64,000 nucleotides of DNA from Flaccisagitta enflata (GCA_965153355.1 OZ231126.1:112034001-112098000); one strand, 5' to 3'; numbered from the stretch's first letter, positions 44,201-56,411 are shown. The notes: a model not told the origin generated them from the letters alone. A program made the numbers and translations.

Positions 44201-44670
44201 ACACGAGCAACACTTGGTCCCAACTTCCGGCAAATTTCACAAGAAGCTCGAACCGGCTTAAATTTTAAAAGGGTCGATATCATTGTCGATGTCTGCAACG
44301 GTCCCAAACAACCATCAGTTCCACAAGCATGGCGCAAATGCAAATTGATGTAATCGACGGACTGGGCCATCCATGCGTCGAACGCACATGGCAAGTCGTC
44401 GCCGCCAAATTCATTTGGCTTAACATCTGTTGCGACGTAACCGACTGGGCTAGAAATTGCTAACGAGCCAAAGTCCACCAAAACTCAGTTCCTCCAATCG
44501 GCAACTTCAAAGTGCCAAATCGACATTTTCCACACATCCACGTCGACATTGTCAGCCTCCCCGAATCCAACAGCTTCTCAAATCTCCTTACCATAGCTGA
44601 CCGTTTCACCAGATGGCCAGTTGCAATCGCAATTGCAAGTTGCAAGTTGCGTTTGATTGTTGTGGTGATG
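41280..44670 (+). pseudogene. Degenerate Ty3/gypsy gag-pol, copy 2
   Basis: Same order as copy 1: cysteine knuckles near 41690-41790, ADVTQPIIGANFL near 42510, LLKGYHQIPV near 43090, YIDNILVAS near 43265, FLGMVNNY near 43510, RNase H-like segments near 43725-43880, and integrase HIHVDIVSLPES near 44530. Stops and frameshifts, including the D-to-N change in the YIDD box, are shared with copy 1. Small differences (GADFL to GANFL, ADAS to ANAS) show drift after duplication. It cannot supply enzymes to the giant element. Confidence 0.85.
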
Positions 44671-45399
44671 AAGATGTCACGAAAATGGAGGCAAAAGGTG
44701 AAGGCGAGGACAAGTACAGAAACTTTAGTTGTCCCAGTTGTCTTCATGACGCTCAACGCTGCTTTATCAACGAGATTCATCACAAGTAATTTTTTTTGTG
44801 GAGAAATCATTTTGATGTGCCCATGAATATCACTGGATGGTAGTGATACTTTTTTTTTCCCTCATCACCTTCACCAGGCCTGATTTTAGTGATTTTCTTG
44901 ACCGAGCCAGTCGGGCTCGCTTCTCAAAGTTTGACAGAGCCTGAGAGGAAAACGATGAGCCCGGTAAAAATGATTTGCCAAATTTTACGATCATATCAGC
45001 CTAGATTTATTATAACATCACTGATTAAATGATGTAATGGTAGAATCATCAGTACTAAGATATTTCAGTTTGTGATATAATTAAAAAAAACTTCAGAAAT
45101 CAATGATTTTTCAAATATTTCATTCAATCAGCTCAGAGCTTGCAAAACAACATAACCCGAGAGAAAGTTAGAAAGCATTGGGCTCGCGGGCTCGCTCTAA
45201 AATCCTTCCCTCTTGCTTAGACTTTATAATAAAAAAAGAACAGATAGCTTTTGACAGTGATTATCGCTGTAGGGATGCTTGTAATCAGGTAGGTTATTTT
45301 GACCGAAACTTATTTTAGGAGGTGAGCTAACCAGTACCAAAGCACTGAGACTCAGTACCTTAAAAAAAAAGGGTATTCTCAGTCAAGTTATTTATTCTC

Positions 45400-45412
45400 C
45401 GCCCCACCGCTT
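45400..45412 (-). other. Internal PPT-like 13-mer
   Basis: Exact CGCCCCACCGCTT, preceded by TATTCTC. Confidence 0.6.
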
Positions 45413-46047
45413 TGTCACAATAAATTTATGGTTATCCTTTCTTCATTGCCCAACCATGCCCCCTATGTGCATGTACTTTCCACACTCACCACGGAGCATG
45501 AAGACATAAATGGCGAGATTTTAAACCTTTGCTATCTAGTTTTCAGGTGCTTTTTTTCCTGGGGGGGGGGAGCGCGATTGGCTGCCAAGGCTGTTATTCT
45601 GTTGTGACATTTTAAGTATCGAAGTCATTAGGACTGGATTCAATATTACTCAATATTCAGCGTATCCCACTTGGTTTTGCTGTATTTCCGCGCCCAGCCG
45701 CCTTGTAGTATTTTCTTTACATACCTGAAGGTGGGACATGGAATGGATCTGTCTTTTTGTGGGAACAACTATTTCCAGACCTGAGAATTTTTGTAGGAAA
45801 AGGGTCAATTACCAGACATTTCAGCTAAAGATACAAGATTAAAGATGTTACTCCTCAATTTTATGTCATTTTTTTTTTAGGGAAAAGGGAAAAAAATTAT
45901 TCTTTTTTTTTTTTTTTAATGAGGGGAGCTTATGGTGAATCATCGATTGTGAGGTTTTACTGTTATGCATGCAGCAAAGTGTGAAAAGACAAAAGAAAAT
46001 AATTTGTCTTTGATTCCCTAAATTTTCAGACTTTCCTTCTCGCCGAT

Positions 46048-46060
46048 CGCCCCACCGCTT
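46048..46060 (-). other. Internal PPT-like 13-mer (tandem unit A)
   Basis: Exact CGCCCCACCGCTT, following CGCCGAT. Confidence 0.6.
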
Positions 46061-47231
46061 ATTGATGGCGGGTTGTGTAGTACTTGTCTCTACAAGGTTA
46101 GGCAGGGCTTAAGACATCGAGACCCTATAGAGAAACTCGCTATTGAGGCCGTCTGAGGCAAGACTGCAGTTTGTTTTTTTTTTTGTTTTTGTTTTTAACT
46201 CTTTAAGATGCTTAACAGTTCAAGCATATCTTGTATTCACGTTGTTTGTGGTCATTCAGTGTTTTAACCCAGTGTTTGCTTTTCAGAGATGTCACTGTAA
46301 AGCAAGTATTACCCACTTGTTGTCCCTTCGTTGAAGCCATACCTGATTTCTTCTTTACTCGCATAATCCTCATATTTTGTACCCCATTTTGGCACTTTCC
46401 ACGGTCGCACCTTCGTGAATAAAGGTCTGCAGTCAATTGTCGCTGAAATCTTTAAAATGAAAGGAGTGGAGGCATTTAAGTATATCAGTGATTGAAAAAA
46501 ACTAACTTTCCAGGCACAAGTGTTTTCTCAAAAAAAATTTCCGCAGACGCACCTGCCTACTCATTACCATGTGATAGTTTATTTTATTTTTAATTCAGAA
46601 ATTAAGTACAGATCAAGAAAAGGGTCTGACTGACTGGAGTGATCAACACGACCTGGTTTCCTTTCTTACTGAGTCTTTTTATACCCGATGGTTGGGGTTT
46701 TATACCCTCGCAATTTAGCTTTAAGTTTTTTTCCTGAGGGGGGGGTGGAGAAGCGTGATGGGTTGCCAAGGCTCTCATATTGTTGTGACATTTTAAATCT
46801 CAATCGGTAGGACTGGATTCTATATTACTCAACAGTCAACGTGTTCCACTTTTCTTTTCTGTGTTTCCGAGCACCACTGACTCATGGTATTCTGCTCACA
46901 TACCTCAAGATGCATCTAGATGGGACATGGAATGGATTTGTCTTCCAGCGGGAACAACTATTCCCAGACTTGTGAAACATCTATTTCTTTTTTTTGTAGG
47001 AAGGGTCAATTACCATACATCCTCAGCCAAAGACACAAGATTAAGTTTTTTTATTTAGACTATGTCTTTTCTAGGGAAAAGGAAAAACAATTATTCTTAT
47101 TTTTACTTATGGGGGGGGGGTTATAGTGATGCATCGTTCGTGAGATATTACTGTCATGTACACAGCAAAGTGTGAAAAGATGAAAGAAAATGATTCATCC
47201 TTGTTTCCCAAAATTTTCAGACTTGCCTTCT

Positions 47232-47244
47232 CGCCCCACCGCTT
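47232..47244 (-). other. Internal PPT-like 13-mer (tandem unit B)
   Basis: Exact CGCCCCACCGCTT, following GCCTTCT and followed by AAGATATC. Confidence 0.6.
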
Positions 47245-47404
47245 AAGATATCAAGACCCCATAGAGAAACTCGCTATTGAGGCCATTTGTAAACATTTGA
47301 GGCAAGACCGCAGTTTGTTTTGTTTTGGTTTCTTTTGCTTTTAAACTCTTTGAGATGCTTCACAGTTCTAGTATGTCTCGTATTTATGTTGCTTGTGGTC
47401 ATTT

Positions 47405-47619
47405 AGGGTGCGCCTCTAGTCACAGATAATCGCGTTTTGAAAGGGTCACTTGGTCACTCGCTACGTTCGTTCGCTCGCACTGCTCACTCCGCTCAGTCAC
47501 TCTGCACCGCTCCGCTTCGCTCCGCTTGCTCCGTTCACGCGCTCACTCCCTCATGGGACAGTTGAAACTCATAAATATGTGTTCACGCTGTAATCGCGTT
47601 TAACGGGAAAACGCACCCT
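47405..47619. mobile_element. 215-bp MITE with 8-bp inverted ends, copy 2
   Basis: AGGGTGCG...CGCACCCT, matching 15067-15281 with a few substitutions; inserted before the large duplication. Confidence 0.7.
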
Positions 47620-48556
47620 CGGTCATCACTAGAAACACGGCCTCAGTGTTTTATCCAGCATTATTTTCTCAGAGAGGTCACTGTAAAGAAAGTATTACCC
47701 GCTTGTTGTCCCTTCCCTAAAGACATACCCGATGACTTCTCTCCCTGCATAATCCTTGTATTTTGGTAACCCATTCCGTCACTTTCCACGGTCGCGCCAT
47801 CGTGAATGAAGGTCTGCAGTCAATGTCGCTGAAAGCTTAAAAATAAAAGGAGTGGAGGCATTTAAGTATAACAGTGATTGAGAAAAAAAACCTTCCAGGC
47901 ACAAACGTTTTCCCAAATATTACAGATGCATCAGCTCATGCATGACAAGACTTAAAGAGTGATGAAAATTTGTTATTTATTCTGAAATATTTTCTAAGCA
48001 CAGTTTAAGAGAGTAATTGTCAAACTTTCATCCCGCTATACAGACCCAAGAGTGACGGAGATTCGCCTATAACGGATAAAAAAATTATTCCTATCTTTCC
48101 ATTTAACATTTTCATATTGGCAATGACTGAAATCCGCGTATAATGTATATAACGGAAAGAAATATGTAAAGAGTAAGTCATTATCTGAAGGATTCAGCTA
48201 TTTAACATATTGGTCTGAATTTCACACATTTGAGAAAAAAAACCAAATAGTCAATCCATAGAATTTTAACTAAACCGCCCAGCAAACCAAAGATGGTACT
48301 CAGTCTCAAAGAGATTTTTTTCGTTAGAAATAAGTGAAATTTAAAATTTGATCAAACACCTTCACACACATTAGTTGAAATAGAAATAGTGGGTGTAAAT
48401 TTTAGGTGGTGGGGGACTCAGATGGAAGCCAACGAAACAAACTTTCTCATTTTGTCGTATATCATATCAAGAATCAGGAATATCAGGAATTTGGATACTC
48501 AGGGGTGGGGAGGGGGTTGAGGGTGAGTGACACTGATAAGTATCATCCTATTACAG

Positions 48557-48569
48557 CGCCCCACCGCTT
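48557..48569 (-). other. Internal PPT-like 13-mer
   Basis: Exact CGCCCCACCGCTT, preceded by CTATTACAG as in copy 1. Confidence 0.6.
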
Positions 48570-48930
48570 TATGGGATCATAGTAACAGGTTAAAAAAAAT
48601 CGTAAGTTTTGAGACTGAAGTTCGCTGAAAGAGAAAGCTAAAGGAGGAAGATGATTTTCCTTCCGAGATGGAACGGCAATCGGGAATTCGAGTGTCTTAT
48701 GCGCTTTTGTGAAAGCTGGTGGATGATAGGGAAAGGGAGAAATACAAAGGCAGGAAAGTGAGTCATGAACGATTGTAAAAGGTCTGTCAAAAAAAAAGGA
48801 GGCTTTTATGATATGACAGCCAGACAAATAGATGGATGGACAGAAGTAAAGATAGAAAGACAGACAAATTGTTTGAGGCAGAGAAAAAAAAGATGGGGAG
48901 AGATCGAGATAAGAAAATGGACATAAATAC

Positions 48931-49550
48931 ACACTGCTGCCTCACACAAAGTTTGAGACAAGAATGACATAACTATGCGGTTTTTTGCATTTTTGCATAG
49001 GTCATGGGCATACAAACCAAGAACCATCAAGTAGAAAATCTTTCCAGAGGCGCTTTTTGAAATAAATGAAAAATTCAATATTTTTAGCTTTATTTTTCAT
49101 AAAAAAATTTTCAGGTTGGTTTAACCTATTTTTTGAGAGTATATTGTTAATCCTGATAAAATTCTGATTCATTTGATAGGTCGCACTATATGGTTTTCAT
49201 AAGAAATAAATTTTTCATTTTCTAGGCCACCGTTCTAATTTTGTAACGGTGGCTTTGAAAATGAAATTTTTTTTTCTTATGAAAACCATATAGTGCGACC
49301 TATCAAATGAATCAGAAATTTATCAGGATTAACATTATGCTGTCAAAAAAAAGGTTAAACCAACCTAAAAATTTTTTTATAAAAAATGAAGCTAAAAATA
49401 TTGAATTTTTCATTTATTTCAAAAAGCGCCTCAGGAACGATTTTCTACTTGATGGTTCTTGGTTTGTATGCTCATGAATTATGCAAAAATGCAAAAAACC
49501 GCATAGTTATATCATTCTTGTCTTAAACCTTGTGTGAGAAAGCAGTGTAC
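48931..49550. mobile_element. ~620-bp palindromic element, copy 2
   Basis: Inverted arms around the hairpin GCCACCGTT/AACGGTGGC at 49228-49256. The inner arms are perfectly complementary where copy 1 is not, for example GGTCGCACTATATGG and CCATATAGTGCGACC. Confidence 0.85.
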
Positions 49551-49634
49551 AGTCATGTCTTATAATGACAAATTTAGTGTTTTGGCTGTCCCCTGTTGGC
49601 CCGACAGACAGACAAATACTGAAGGAGATGTAAC

Positions 49635-49834
49635 AAGGCCGGTTACACGGCTACCCAAGTTGCGTGCGAATGGGCAGGGGCCATATTTGAGGTCACCAAA
49701 CCATTTATGCAGGAGCAGCGAGGTCAAAGAAATAAAGTCATAAAAAGGTAAAGTGTGACCAACCAACCGACCGACCGACCGACCGACCGACCAACAAAAG
49801 GGTGGCTCACAGAGTTGCGTAACACGCGACTTAA
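49635..49834 (+). mobile_element. HINE/DINE-1-like repeat (locus A, copy 2)
   Basis: Same element as 17296-17495, carried along with the block. Confidence 0.75.
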
Positions 49835-50523
49835 GGGATGTCTCAAATAGTTGCGTGCTTTGGACCAAGTTTGAGTTTAGGGATCAAGATATTTAGTGGT
49901 TTACCTTTCCGGTGAAAGTGATGTGCCACTAATTTTGTTACTCACCCTGATTTTATTCTTTTTATATTTGGAATTACAATGATCTACGATCGATTCTTGC
50001 CTTTTCTCCAAAATTTTCGTTTATGACCTCATGAACGGGCATATCGCTCATTTCTTCATTGAGTTTTTAGGGCTGGATTGATTTCTAAGCTGCAACGTCA
50101 TTGTTTTCTATAGCGCAGCCAGTACTTTCTTTGGTGGTGATTGAATATGTTACGTCAGTCCTTTTGTCACTTATTTGCAAACATAGAAGTGCTATTTTTA
50201 GGTGCGCTTACGCACCTCAATAACCGGTTATGTTTGTCTATTGGTTGATCGGTCAGTCGGTTGGTCCGTCACGAAAACGTTTGACAATCCACACAGAACA
50301 CCTATTGGCCTAAATGGCCTTGACTATGTTTGAAGGCGTTTTTCTCATCCTTATCAACCGATTTCAATCGGCGTATTTTTAGATAAATCCTTGCTCCTCT
50401 CTGAGACATGTCCGTTTGTTGGTTGGTTGGTCGGTAAGTCACACAAACATCCAACTCCCAAAATCTGAGGTCCTGTCGACAGAAAAGCAGTCAACCTTTT
50501 TATTCTTTCATACATTTGACCAT

Positions 50524-50688
50524 TCTTTCATTCATTCATTCATTCATTCATTCATTCATTCATTCATTCAATCATTCATTCATTCATTCATTCATTCATT
50601 CATTCATTCATTCATTCATTCATTCGTTTATTCGTTCATTAGTTCATTCGTTCATTAGTTCATTCATTCATTAGTTCGTTCATTCATA
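50524..50688. repeat. (TTCA)n microsatellite, copy 2
   Basis: Matches 18192-18355. Confidence 0.95.
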
Positions 50689-51218
50689 GAATCGTTTTTT
50701 CATAAGAAACGCTCATAAAATGAAAAAAAAAGTTGCGAAGGAAAAAGATTTATTTTTCTGTTTTAAATTCGATTCTCTCAAATCTCGATAAGTAGATGCT
50801 GTAACATAGGATTTTTCATAAACGAAAATTCCGCTTCCAAACATAAAATCGATTGTAATTCGCACTCGATTCAGGGTGTACTAAAAGGTTACTTATATTA
50901 TAAATCTATAATTCTTATTCAATCAGAAGTCCGATATTTTCCTTTTATTTATCTAAGTTCTATGTTCTTAACTTTATGCTCCAACTATTGCTACATATCC
51001 CTAGGCTCTCCTCGGGAACTCAAGTTCTACCGACCAATGAACCGACGGAGACACTACAATAGTCTTATAGAGATGCGTGGCGCACCTCAATTTGATGGGG
51101 GAGGTAGCGGTAACACTGCTACAGAGAAAGAGACAGACAGAAACGATCAAGGGTAACAATGTAGGTGAAAAGGTCCGTCGTGAAGACGGGCGGAAAACAA
51201 AGTCGTCGTGAGTAATGC

Positions 51219-51495
<277 letters not shown>

Positions 51496-51690
51496 GAGAT
51501 TGATTGATTGATTGATTGTAATGCTCATCAAATGTGCGTTCATCACATCAACAAAAGTTATGAGCTGTACAAAGTACAAGTAGAAAATATTTCAGTGTAT
51601 AAATAAATAAATATATATCGAAATTGAAATGGAAAATTCATTCTGTTGACCAAAGTAAACAATTAAGATATCTTTGTCGTCATTGATATA

Positions 51691-51770
<80 letters not shown>

Positions 51771-51799
51771 GAGACTTATTACAATTACATGCCAGGCAT
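51496..51799 (-). other. LINE 3' UTR and (CAAT)n tail, copy 2
   Basis: Same arrangement as copy 1: stop codon, short sequence, (GA)n at 51694-51774, ~180 bp of non-coding DNA, then the CAATCAATCAATC tail near 51499. Confidence 0.5.
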
Positions 51800-54118
51800 T
51801 TAATCTTTTCGCATTGCACCATGTGCATTTCTCGTGTTCCATAATTGAGATATCTTTTCAATAATACTGCGTAGGGTATCAATATCGTCAGAATAAATAT
51901 CATTGAAGTCTACAACGCTGTCATTGCCAATAAAATTGTACTGCCGCCATTTTTCACATTTATTAAGCCGATGGTTTTCATCATCTTCACAATGACACAA
52001 GTCACATTGAGAATTCATTGTTCCTTTGTAGTTTACTCCACAATCGAGCATTCTATAGCGTGCTATTATTAGTGTTTTTGTCTCGTTCTTTGTCAAGTAG
52101 TGAATCTCTCGTTGGGGTTTTCGTGTATATTCTGATAATTCAAGCTTTTCTGCGATGTATTTCGTTTTTGTCTTTTGTATAAGTTGTTCGTTTTCTTTCT
52201 TGTAACAATCTTCTTTCAGCCGTTTTTTATGTTCCTCTTCTATCACCATAGACACAATGTTTTTCCAGGCACTTGGTGAGTGTGTTTTGATACTGCTATG
52301 GCTCTTTGATAATTTGTATTTTTCAAGAATTTCTTCCACCTTCTTGTACCACCCAATCTTCTTTTCTTTCAATCTTTCCATAAATTTTTTGACCCAGTCT
52401 GTTTGTTCATTTTGTAATAATCTATATAGATAACGCAGTATTTTTTGGTCCACTCGTTGCCGTGTATAAAGTGTTCCAAAAGTGAAAAGTATTGCCACAG
52501 TAGGAGTATGGAGAGGCAGGTCAAAAAGATGTTTTAGTGCTTGTACTTCAATCTTTTCTAATTCGTCTTCTTCTCCTTTGAGGAGATTCCAAGACTCTGA
52601 ATTATTTAGCAGACTGCTTATCAATATCTTTTCGTGTAACTCCAATAATACAGACGTCTCTATGCGATATAACACTTCTCCGCTTGCAATTGTGTTTATA
52701 GTTACTGTAGCTGCTTGAACTTTGACCTTCTTTGCATTAAGATTTTCAGTGTTTTTTCCATTGCTGCAGACTATGTCTCCGAGGTACTTGTATCTGTCCG
52801 TTTCTTTAATCGTCATTTCTCCAATTTTCCATTCATGTGTCTGCTTATCATGTTTCCCCACTAACATCACGTTGCATTTGTCTTGACCCCATTTGATTCG
52901 ATGTTTCTTGGCGAATTCGTCTATTGCTCTTAATATTTCATATTGATTTTCGGTTCCCTCTGTGCATGTGATAACATCATCTATCCACAAGAGAATGGCA
53001 ATGCGTAGGTCTTCATCGATTTCAAGGCCTAGGTTCATCTCTTCCAGATCTTCGGATAGTAGATCCATCAACTTCGCAAACATCCTTCCTGTCAAGCGTG
53101 ACCCCTGCTTGCCTCCTATTTCCATTTGTATTTCTCTTGTATTTCCGTGTCTTGTTTTTATGACAGCTGACAAATTCTCATTTAGTTTCTTCAGAATCCT
53201 CCATGCTTTGCCTCTGAGACCTTTCTCCCACATTATTACCAGGAGATCTCTGTTATTCACGTTATCAAACGCCTTTGAAACGTCATAAAATGTTATGTAA
53301 GTAGGTTTTTTCTCTGCTATGCTTATGTCAATCATGGCGCGGAGAATGAAAAGGTGGTCACAGGGCGATTTCCCCTTCTTTCCTCCACCCTGTGCTTGTG
53401 TCAATCCGACTAGAAATTCTAATCTTCTGTCTATTAGTGAATCGATTATAGTTCCAATTGATGATGATGTAGTAATGCCCCGATGGTTTGAGAGCATTTC
53501 GTTATCTCCTTTACCTTTAAACAGTGAGGTTATAAACCCTCGATTCCAAATTAAAGGTAAAATTTCTTTCACCCACACTTCAACAACGAGAGGATAGATG
53601 AAATCAACCCTTGCTTCTCCTGGTCTCTTCAGCATTTCATTGGGGAAATCTGGTGCCGATTTACCATTTTTCTTTTGGCTGATTATTTTGCTTACTTCTT
53701 CTTTGCTTGGGATAAGGTTATAAAACATTTCATCATACTCGTAATTGTTGGCATATTCATTTATTTTTCTTTCTATTTCATCGTGATAAGGATGATATTC
53801 GAATTCTTTGTCTCTGTAAAGGCTCTCATAGTAGAGTGCCATGTTCTCTTTGATTGCCTCGGGCTCAAATTGCCTATGCCCATGTGCATCTTTTATTACT
53901 AAAGAATCATGAACAGGATTCCGCGTCATACGTCGCTTTTCTTCCCAGAATGCATTCCTGCTTTTGTCTTCAGTGATTTTTTCGAATTTCTTAGTTATGA
54001 TTTCTGCTTTCTCTTTTGTCATTACGTATCTAATTTGATCTTGTAACCCTTTATATTCTTCTATCTTACTTTGTCTGAGAATTGCATCTTTTTCTTCTTG
54101 AATTTCGTCTTTCATCAT
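51800..54118 (-). CDS. LINE-type reverse transcriptase, intact ORF (772 aa from first ATG)
   Basis: Non-LTR-type reverse transcriptase. Approximate residue positions: NHRGITTSSSIG 211-222, the QAQGGGKKGKSP box 241-252, FYDVSKAFD 277-285 with the first catalytic Asp, KQGSRLTGRMF 337-347, WIDD 378-381 with the catalytic Asp pair (Trp-Ile in place of the common Phe-Ala or Tyr-Ala), YKYLGDIV 443-450, then a long Lys/Glu-rich helical region. A CDLC...H...C zinc-like motif lies near residue 705. There is no apurinic endonuclease and no RNase H. The chosen ATG is the first after a GA microsatellite at 54137, so upstream coding could be missing or spliced. It is in the same sense as the giant element, so it may be a nested LINE or a component of it; the 3' CAAT tail favours a LINE. 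Confidence 0.85.
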   Translation of the reverse strand: MMKDEIQEEKDAILRQSKIEEYKGLQDQIRYVMTKEKAEIITKKFEKITEDKSRNAFWEEKRRMTRNPVHDSLVIKDAHGHRQFEPEAIKENMALYYESLYRDKEFEYHPYHDEIERKINEYANNYEYDEMFYNLIPSKEEVSKIISQKKNGKSAPDFPNEMLKRPGEARVDFIYPLVVEVWVKEILPLIWNRGFITSLFKGKGDNEMLSNHRGITTSSSIGTIIDSLIDRRLEFLVGLTQAQGGGKKGKSPCDHLFILRAMIDISIAEKKPTYITFYDVSKAFDNVNNRDLLVIMWEKGLRGKAWRILKKLNENLSAVIKTRHGNTREIQMEIGGKQGSRLTGRMFAKLMDLLSEDLEEMNLGLEIDEDLRIAILLWIDDVITCTEGTENQYEILRAIDEFAKKHRIKWGQDKCNVMLVGKHDKQTHEWKIGEMTIKETDRYKYLGDIVCSNGKNTENLNAKKVKVQAATVTINTIASGEVLYRIETSVLLELHEKILISSLLNNSESWNLLKGEEDELEKIEVQALKHLFDLPLHTPTVAILFTFGTLYTRQRVDQKILRYLYRLLQNEQTDWVKKFMERLKEKKIGWYKKVEEILEKYKLSKSHSSIKTHSPSAWKNIVSMVIEEEHKKRLKEDCYKKENEQLIQKTKTKYIAEKLELSEYTRKPQREIHYLTKNETKTLIIARYRMLDCGVNYKGTMNSQCDLCHCEDDENHRLNKCEKWRQYNFIGNDSVVDFNDIYSDDIDTLRSIIEKISQLWNTRNAHGAMRKD

Positions 54119-54134
54119 TCGTTTTTTCTTCTTC

Positions 54135-54136
<2 letters not shown>

Positions 54137-54167
<31 letters not shown>

Positions 54168-54200
54168 CAGAGAGACAGAGAGAGAGAGACAGAGAGAGAG
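54137..54200. repeat. (GA)n microsatellite upstream of the reverse transcriptase ORF
   Basis: GAGAGACAGAGA-type tract. Another, shorter GA array lies at 54748-54779. Confidence 0.9.
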
Positions 54201-54201
54201 A

Positions 54202-54640
54202 GCAGCTGCTTATCTTGAGGTGTGGGTATCCCGTGGGTTGAGGTGCAAGGTACAGCGGAACCTCGGGATGTATTTTGACCGTTAAGGGGAGGACTTTTAT
54301 CATGAAATCAACTAATTTTGTTCCATCATCATACCAAAAATGAATCATGTGTTTAAAGATAAATGGTAACAGAAAATTTTAATGTAATTTACATTGCTAA
54401 TTTTGATAGGCTTTTGATCTTGTAAATGATCGATTTAATATTATTCTTTTTTTTTGCTCCATTATTTTGTTGACAAAATAAAAGGAAGAAAAAAAAATTA
54501 TCTGTAAAATGTGATTTACTTAAATTTCTCAAGAAATTTGATATAAATAGTGAGTTGCCGTTGAGTCAGGGAAATTTCTATTATGGGAAAGCTGAATAAA
54601 TTTTTGAAACTTCAATGTTTTGCATCAATGGATGGATGAG
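54202..54640. other. Non-coding sequence 5' of the reverse transcriptase ORF
   Basis: Begins GCAGCTGCTTATCTTGAGG and turns AT-rich. GTATCCCGTGGGTTGAGGTG at 54227 recurs as GTATCCCGTGGGTTTGAGTG at 56866, again next to a GA array, so the two are paralogous pieces. No gene seen. Confidence 0.4.
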
Positions 54641-54727
54641 CGAACCAGCCAACCAACCGACTGACCAATTTATCGGCAGACGGATGGACACAGCTTCCTT
54701 CGGAATTGCGGGGACGCACATAAAAGA
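54640..54727 (+). mobile_element. HINE/DINE-1-like 3' fragment (locus I)
   Basis: CCAACCAACCGACTGACC, GACGGATGGACACAG and a decayed stem AATTGCGGGGACGCACAT then AAAA. Confidence 0.55.
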
Positions 54728-54745
54728 TAAGGTGTTTTGAACAAA

Positions 54746-54783
<38 letters not shown>

Positions 54784-54939
54784 CAACTAGGCTTCTGATG
54801 TTATGTAGGGGATGTAATCTCGTGAAAGACAACTGGCGAGGCCGCAACAGATACTATCCTTAGAATGATTGTAGACGTAAATAGAACCGGGGGTGGGAGG
54901 GGGGGGGGTTGAAGGAAGACCAAGACAGAGACTGACTTT

Positions 54940-55150
54940 CAAACCAGAGTTACGACAAATTGTCAGACAGCTGAACAGAGACAGACAGGTAGTGTGACTG
55001 CCTCAATTTGACTACGGCAATAAAGCCTAGGTCAATGAAGTAGGGGGGAGAAAATTCCGAGGATAGCGCAAGGCGGTCAGCGCCCCTGTCTAACTCCTAG
55101 GCAAAGTCTATTTCAATCGACTGACAGACGGACCGTCCGACAGCACACGC
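54940..55150. other. Low-complexity leader of the ATC arrays
   Basis: Purine-rich, with CAGACAGCTGAACAGAGACA. No gene seen. A G-run lies just before it, at 54895-54908. Confidence 0.4.
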
Positions 55151-55156
55151 AAATTG

Positions 55157-55548
55157 ATTATCATCGTTATTGTCGTCATAGGCATCCTTATCGTTGTTGT
55201 CACAATCACCATCATCATTATTAACATCATCATCAACATCATCATCATCATCATCATCGTCATCATCATCATTATCATCATCATTATCATCACCATCATC
55301 ATCATCATCATCATCACCGTCATCATCATTATCCTCGTCATCATCATTATCATAATCATTAACATCATCATTATTCTTACCAGCATCGCTACCAATCACT
55401 AATCATAAGTATTGTCATTGTCCACATCATCATCATCATCATCATCATCATTATCATCATCATCAATGAGTATTGTCATCATCAATGACCCACGTCGTTA
55501 TCATGATAATCACCACAATCCTGATAAATCACCATTATTATCATTTCC

Positions 55549-55611
<63 letters not shown>

Positions 55612-55640
55612 ACATCATCATCAGCAACATTATCATCATT

Positions 55641-55711
<71 letters not shown>

Positions 55712-55817
55712 CATCACCATCGTCATCATCATTGTCCTCGTCATCATTATGATCAAAATTATTAACATCATCATTATTCCTACCAGCACCACTACCAATC
55801 ATTAATCATAAGTATTG

Positions 55818-55880
<63 letters not shown>

Positions 55881-55945
55881 CTATTATCATCATCATCATC
55901 ATCATCATCATTATCATCATCATCCTCATTATCATCATTATCAGA
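55157..55945. repeat. (ATC)n trinucleotide arrays, four blocks
   Basis: Blocks at 55157-55400, 55424-55465, 55543-55733 and 55818-55945. TTACCAGCATCGCTACCAATC and TACCAGCACCACTACCAATC each precede a TAATCATAAGTATTGTCAT, so a ~400-bp unit containing the array was itself duplicated. Poly-His, poly-Asp and poly-Met frames are artefacts. Confidence 0.9.
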
Positions 55946-55998
55946 CCAACCGACAGGCGGACACAGCCAGTATTAGAGGTGCTTCGTCGCACCTAAAA
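55946..55998 (+). mobile_element. HINE-like 3' fragment (locus J, AGGTGC stem)
   Basis: GACAGGCGGACACAGCCAGT, then the terminal stem AGGTGCTTCGTCGCACCT and AAAA. Confidence 0.6.
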
Positions 55999-56177
55999 AC
56001 AAACCGACCCGGTCCGGACTGTGTCTCTGCGTGTATGTCATATACGGAGAGACAGATGGACGAAGAGAGAAAGAACACTGATGAGGATCTCTCAAACATG
56101 TTTGTTGATCATTTGTTTCAGTGCAGGATCTCACCGTGGCCAAAAACAGCCGAGAAACGCGGTTTTTGAACAGGCGT

Positions 56178-56265
56178 AACGGACCGACCGACGGACGGAC
56201 GGACCGACCGACGGACGGACGGACGGACAAACCCTCTTATAGAGATGCGAGGACGCATCTAAAAA
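56178..56265 (+). mobile_element. HINE-like 3' fragment (locus K, AGATGCG stem)
   Basis: (GACCGACG)n microsatellite, CCTCTTATAG, then the stem AGATGCGAGGACGCATCT and AAAA. Confidence 0.65.
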
Positions 56266-56350
56266 ACGGCCAAGGTGAAAGGGTTACGAGTCGGGGAGGG
56301 TCGAAGATAAAAGGATGGTTTGACCTGTTATGGAAAAGTCGGTAAAACTG

Positions 56351-56353
<3 letters not shown>

Positions 56354-56411
<58 letters not shown>

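Larger units (their letters stand above)
45536..47920. repeat. Diverged 1.2-kb tandem duplication, copy 2
   Basis: Unit A 45536-46560 and unit B 46735-47920, matching 13198-15590. Each carries the 13-mer (46048-46060 and 47232-47244). Confidence 0.85.

Noticed and set aside
55412-55805. Poly-His, poly-Asp and poly-Ile frames near 55.5 kb
   Set aside because: ATC trinucleotide array read in each frame.
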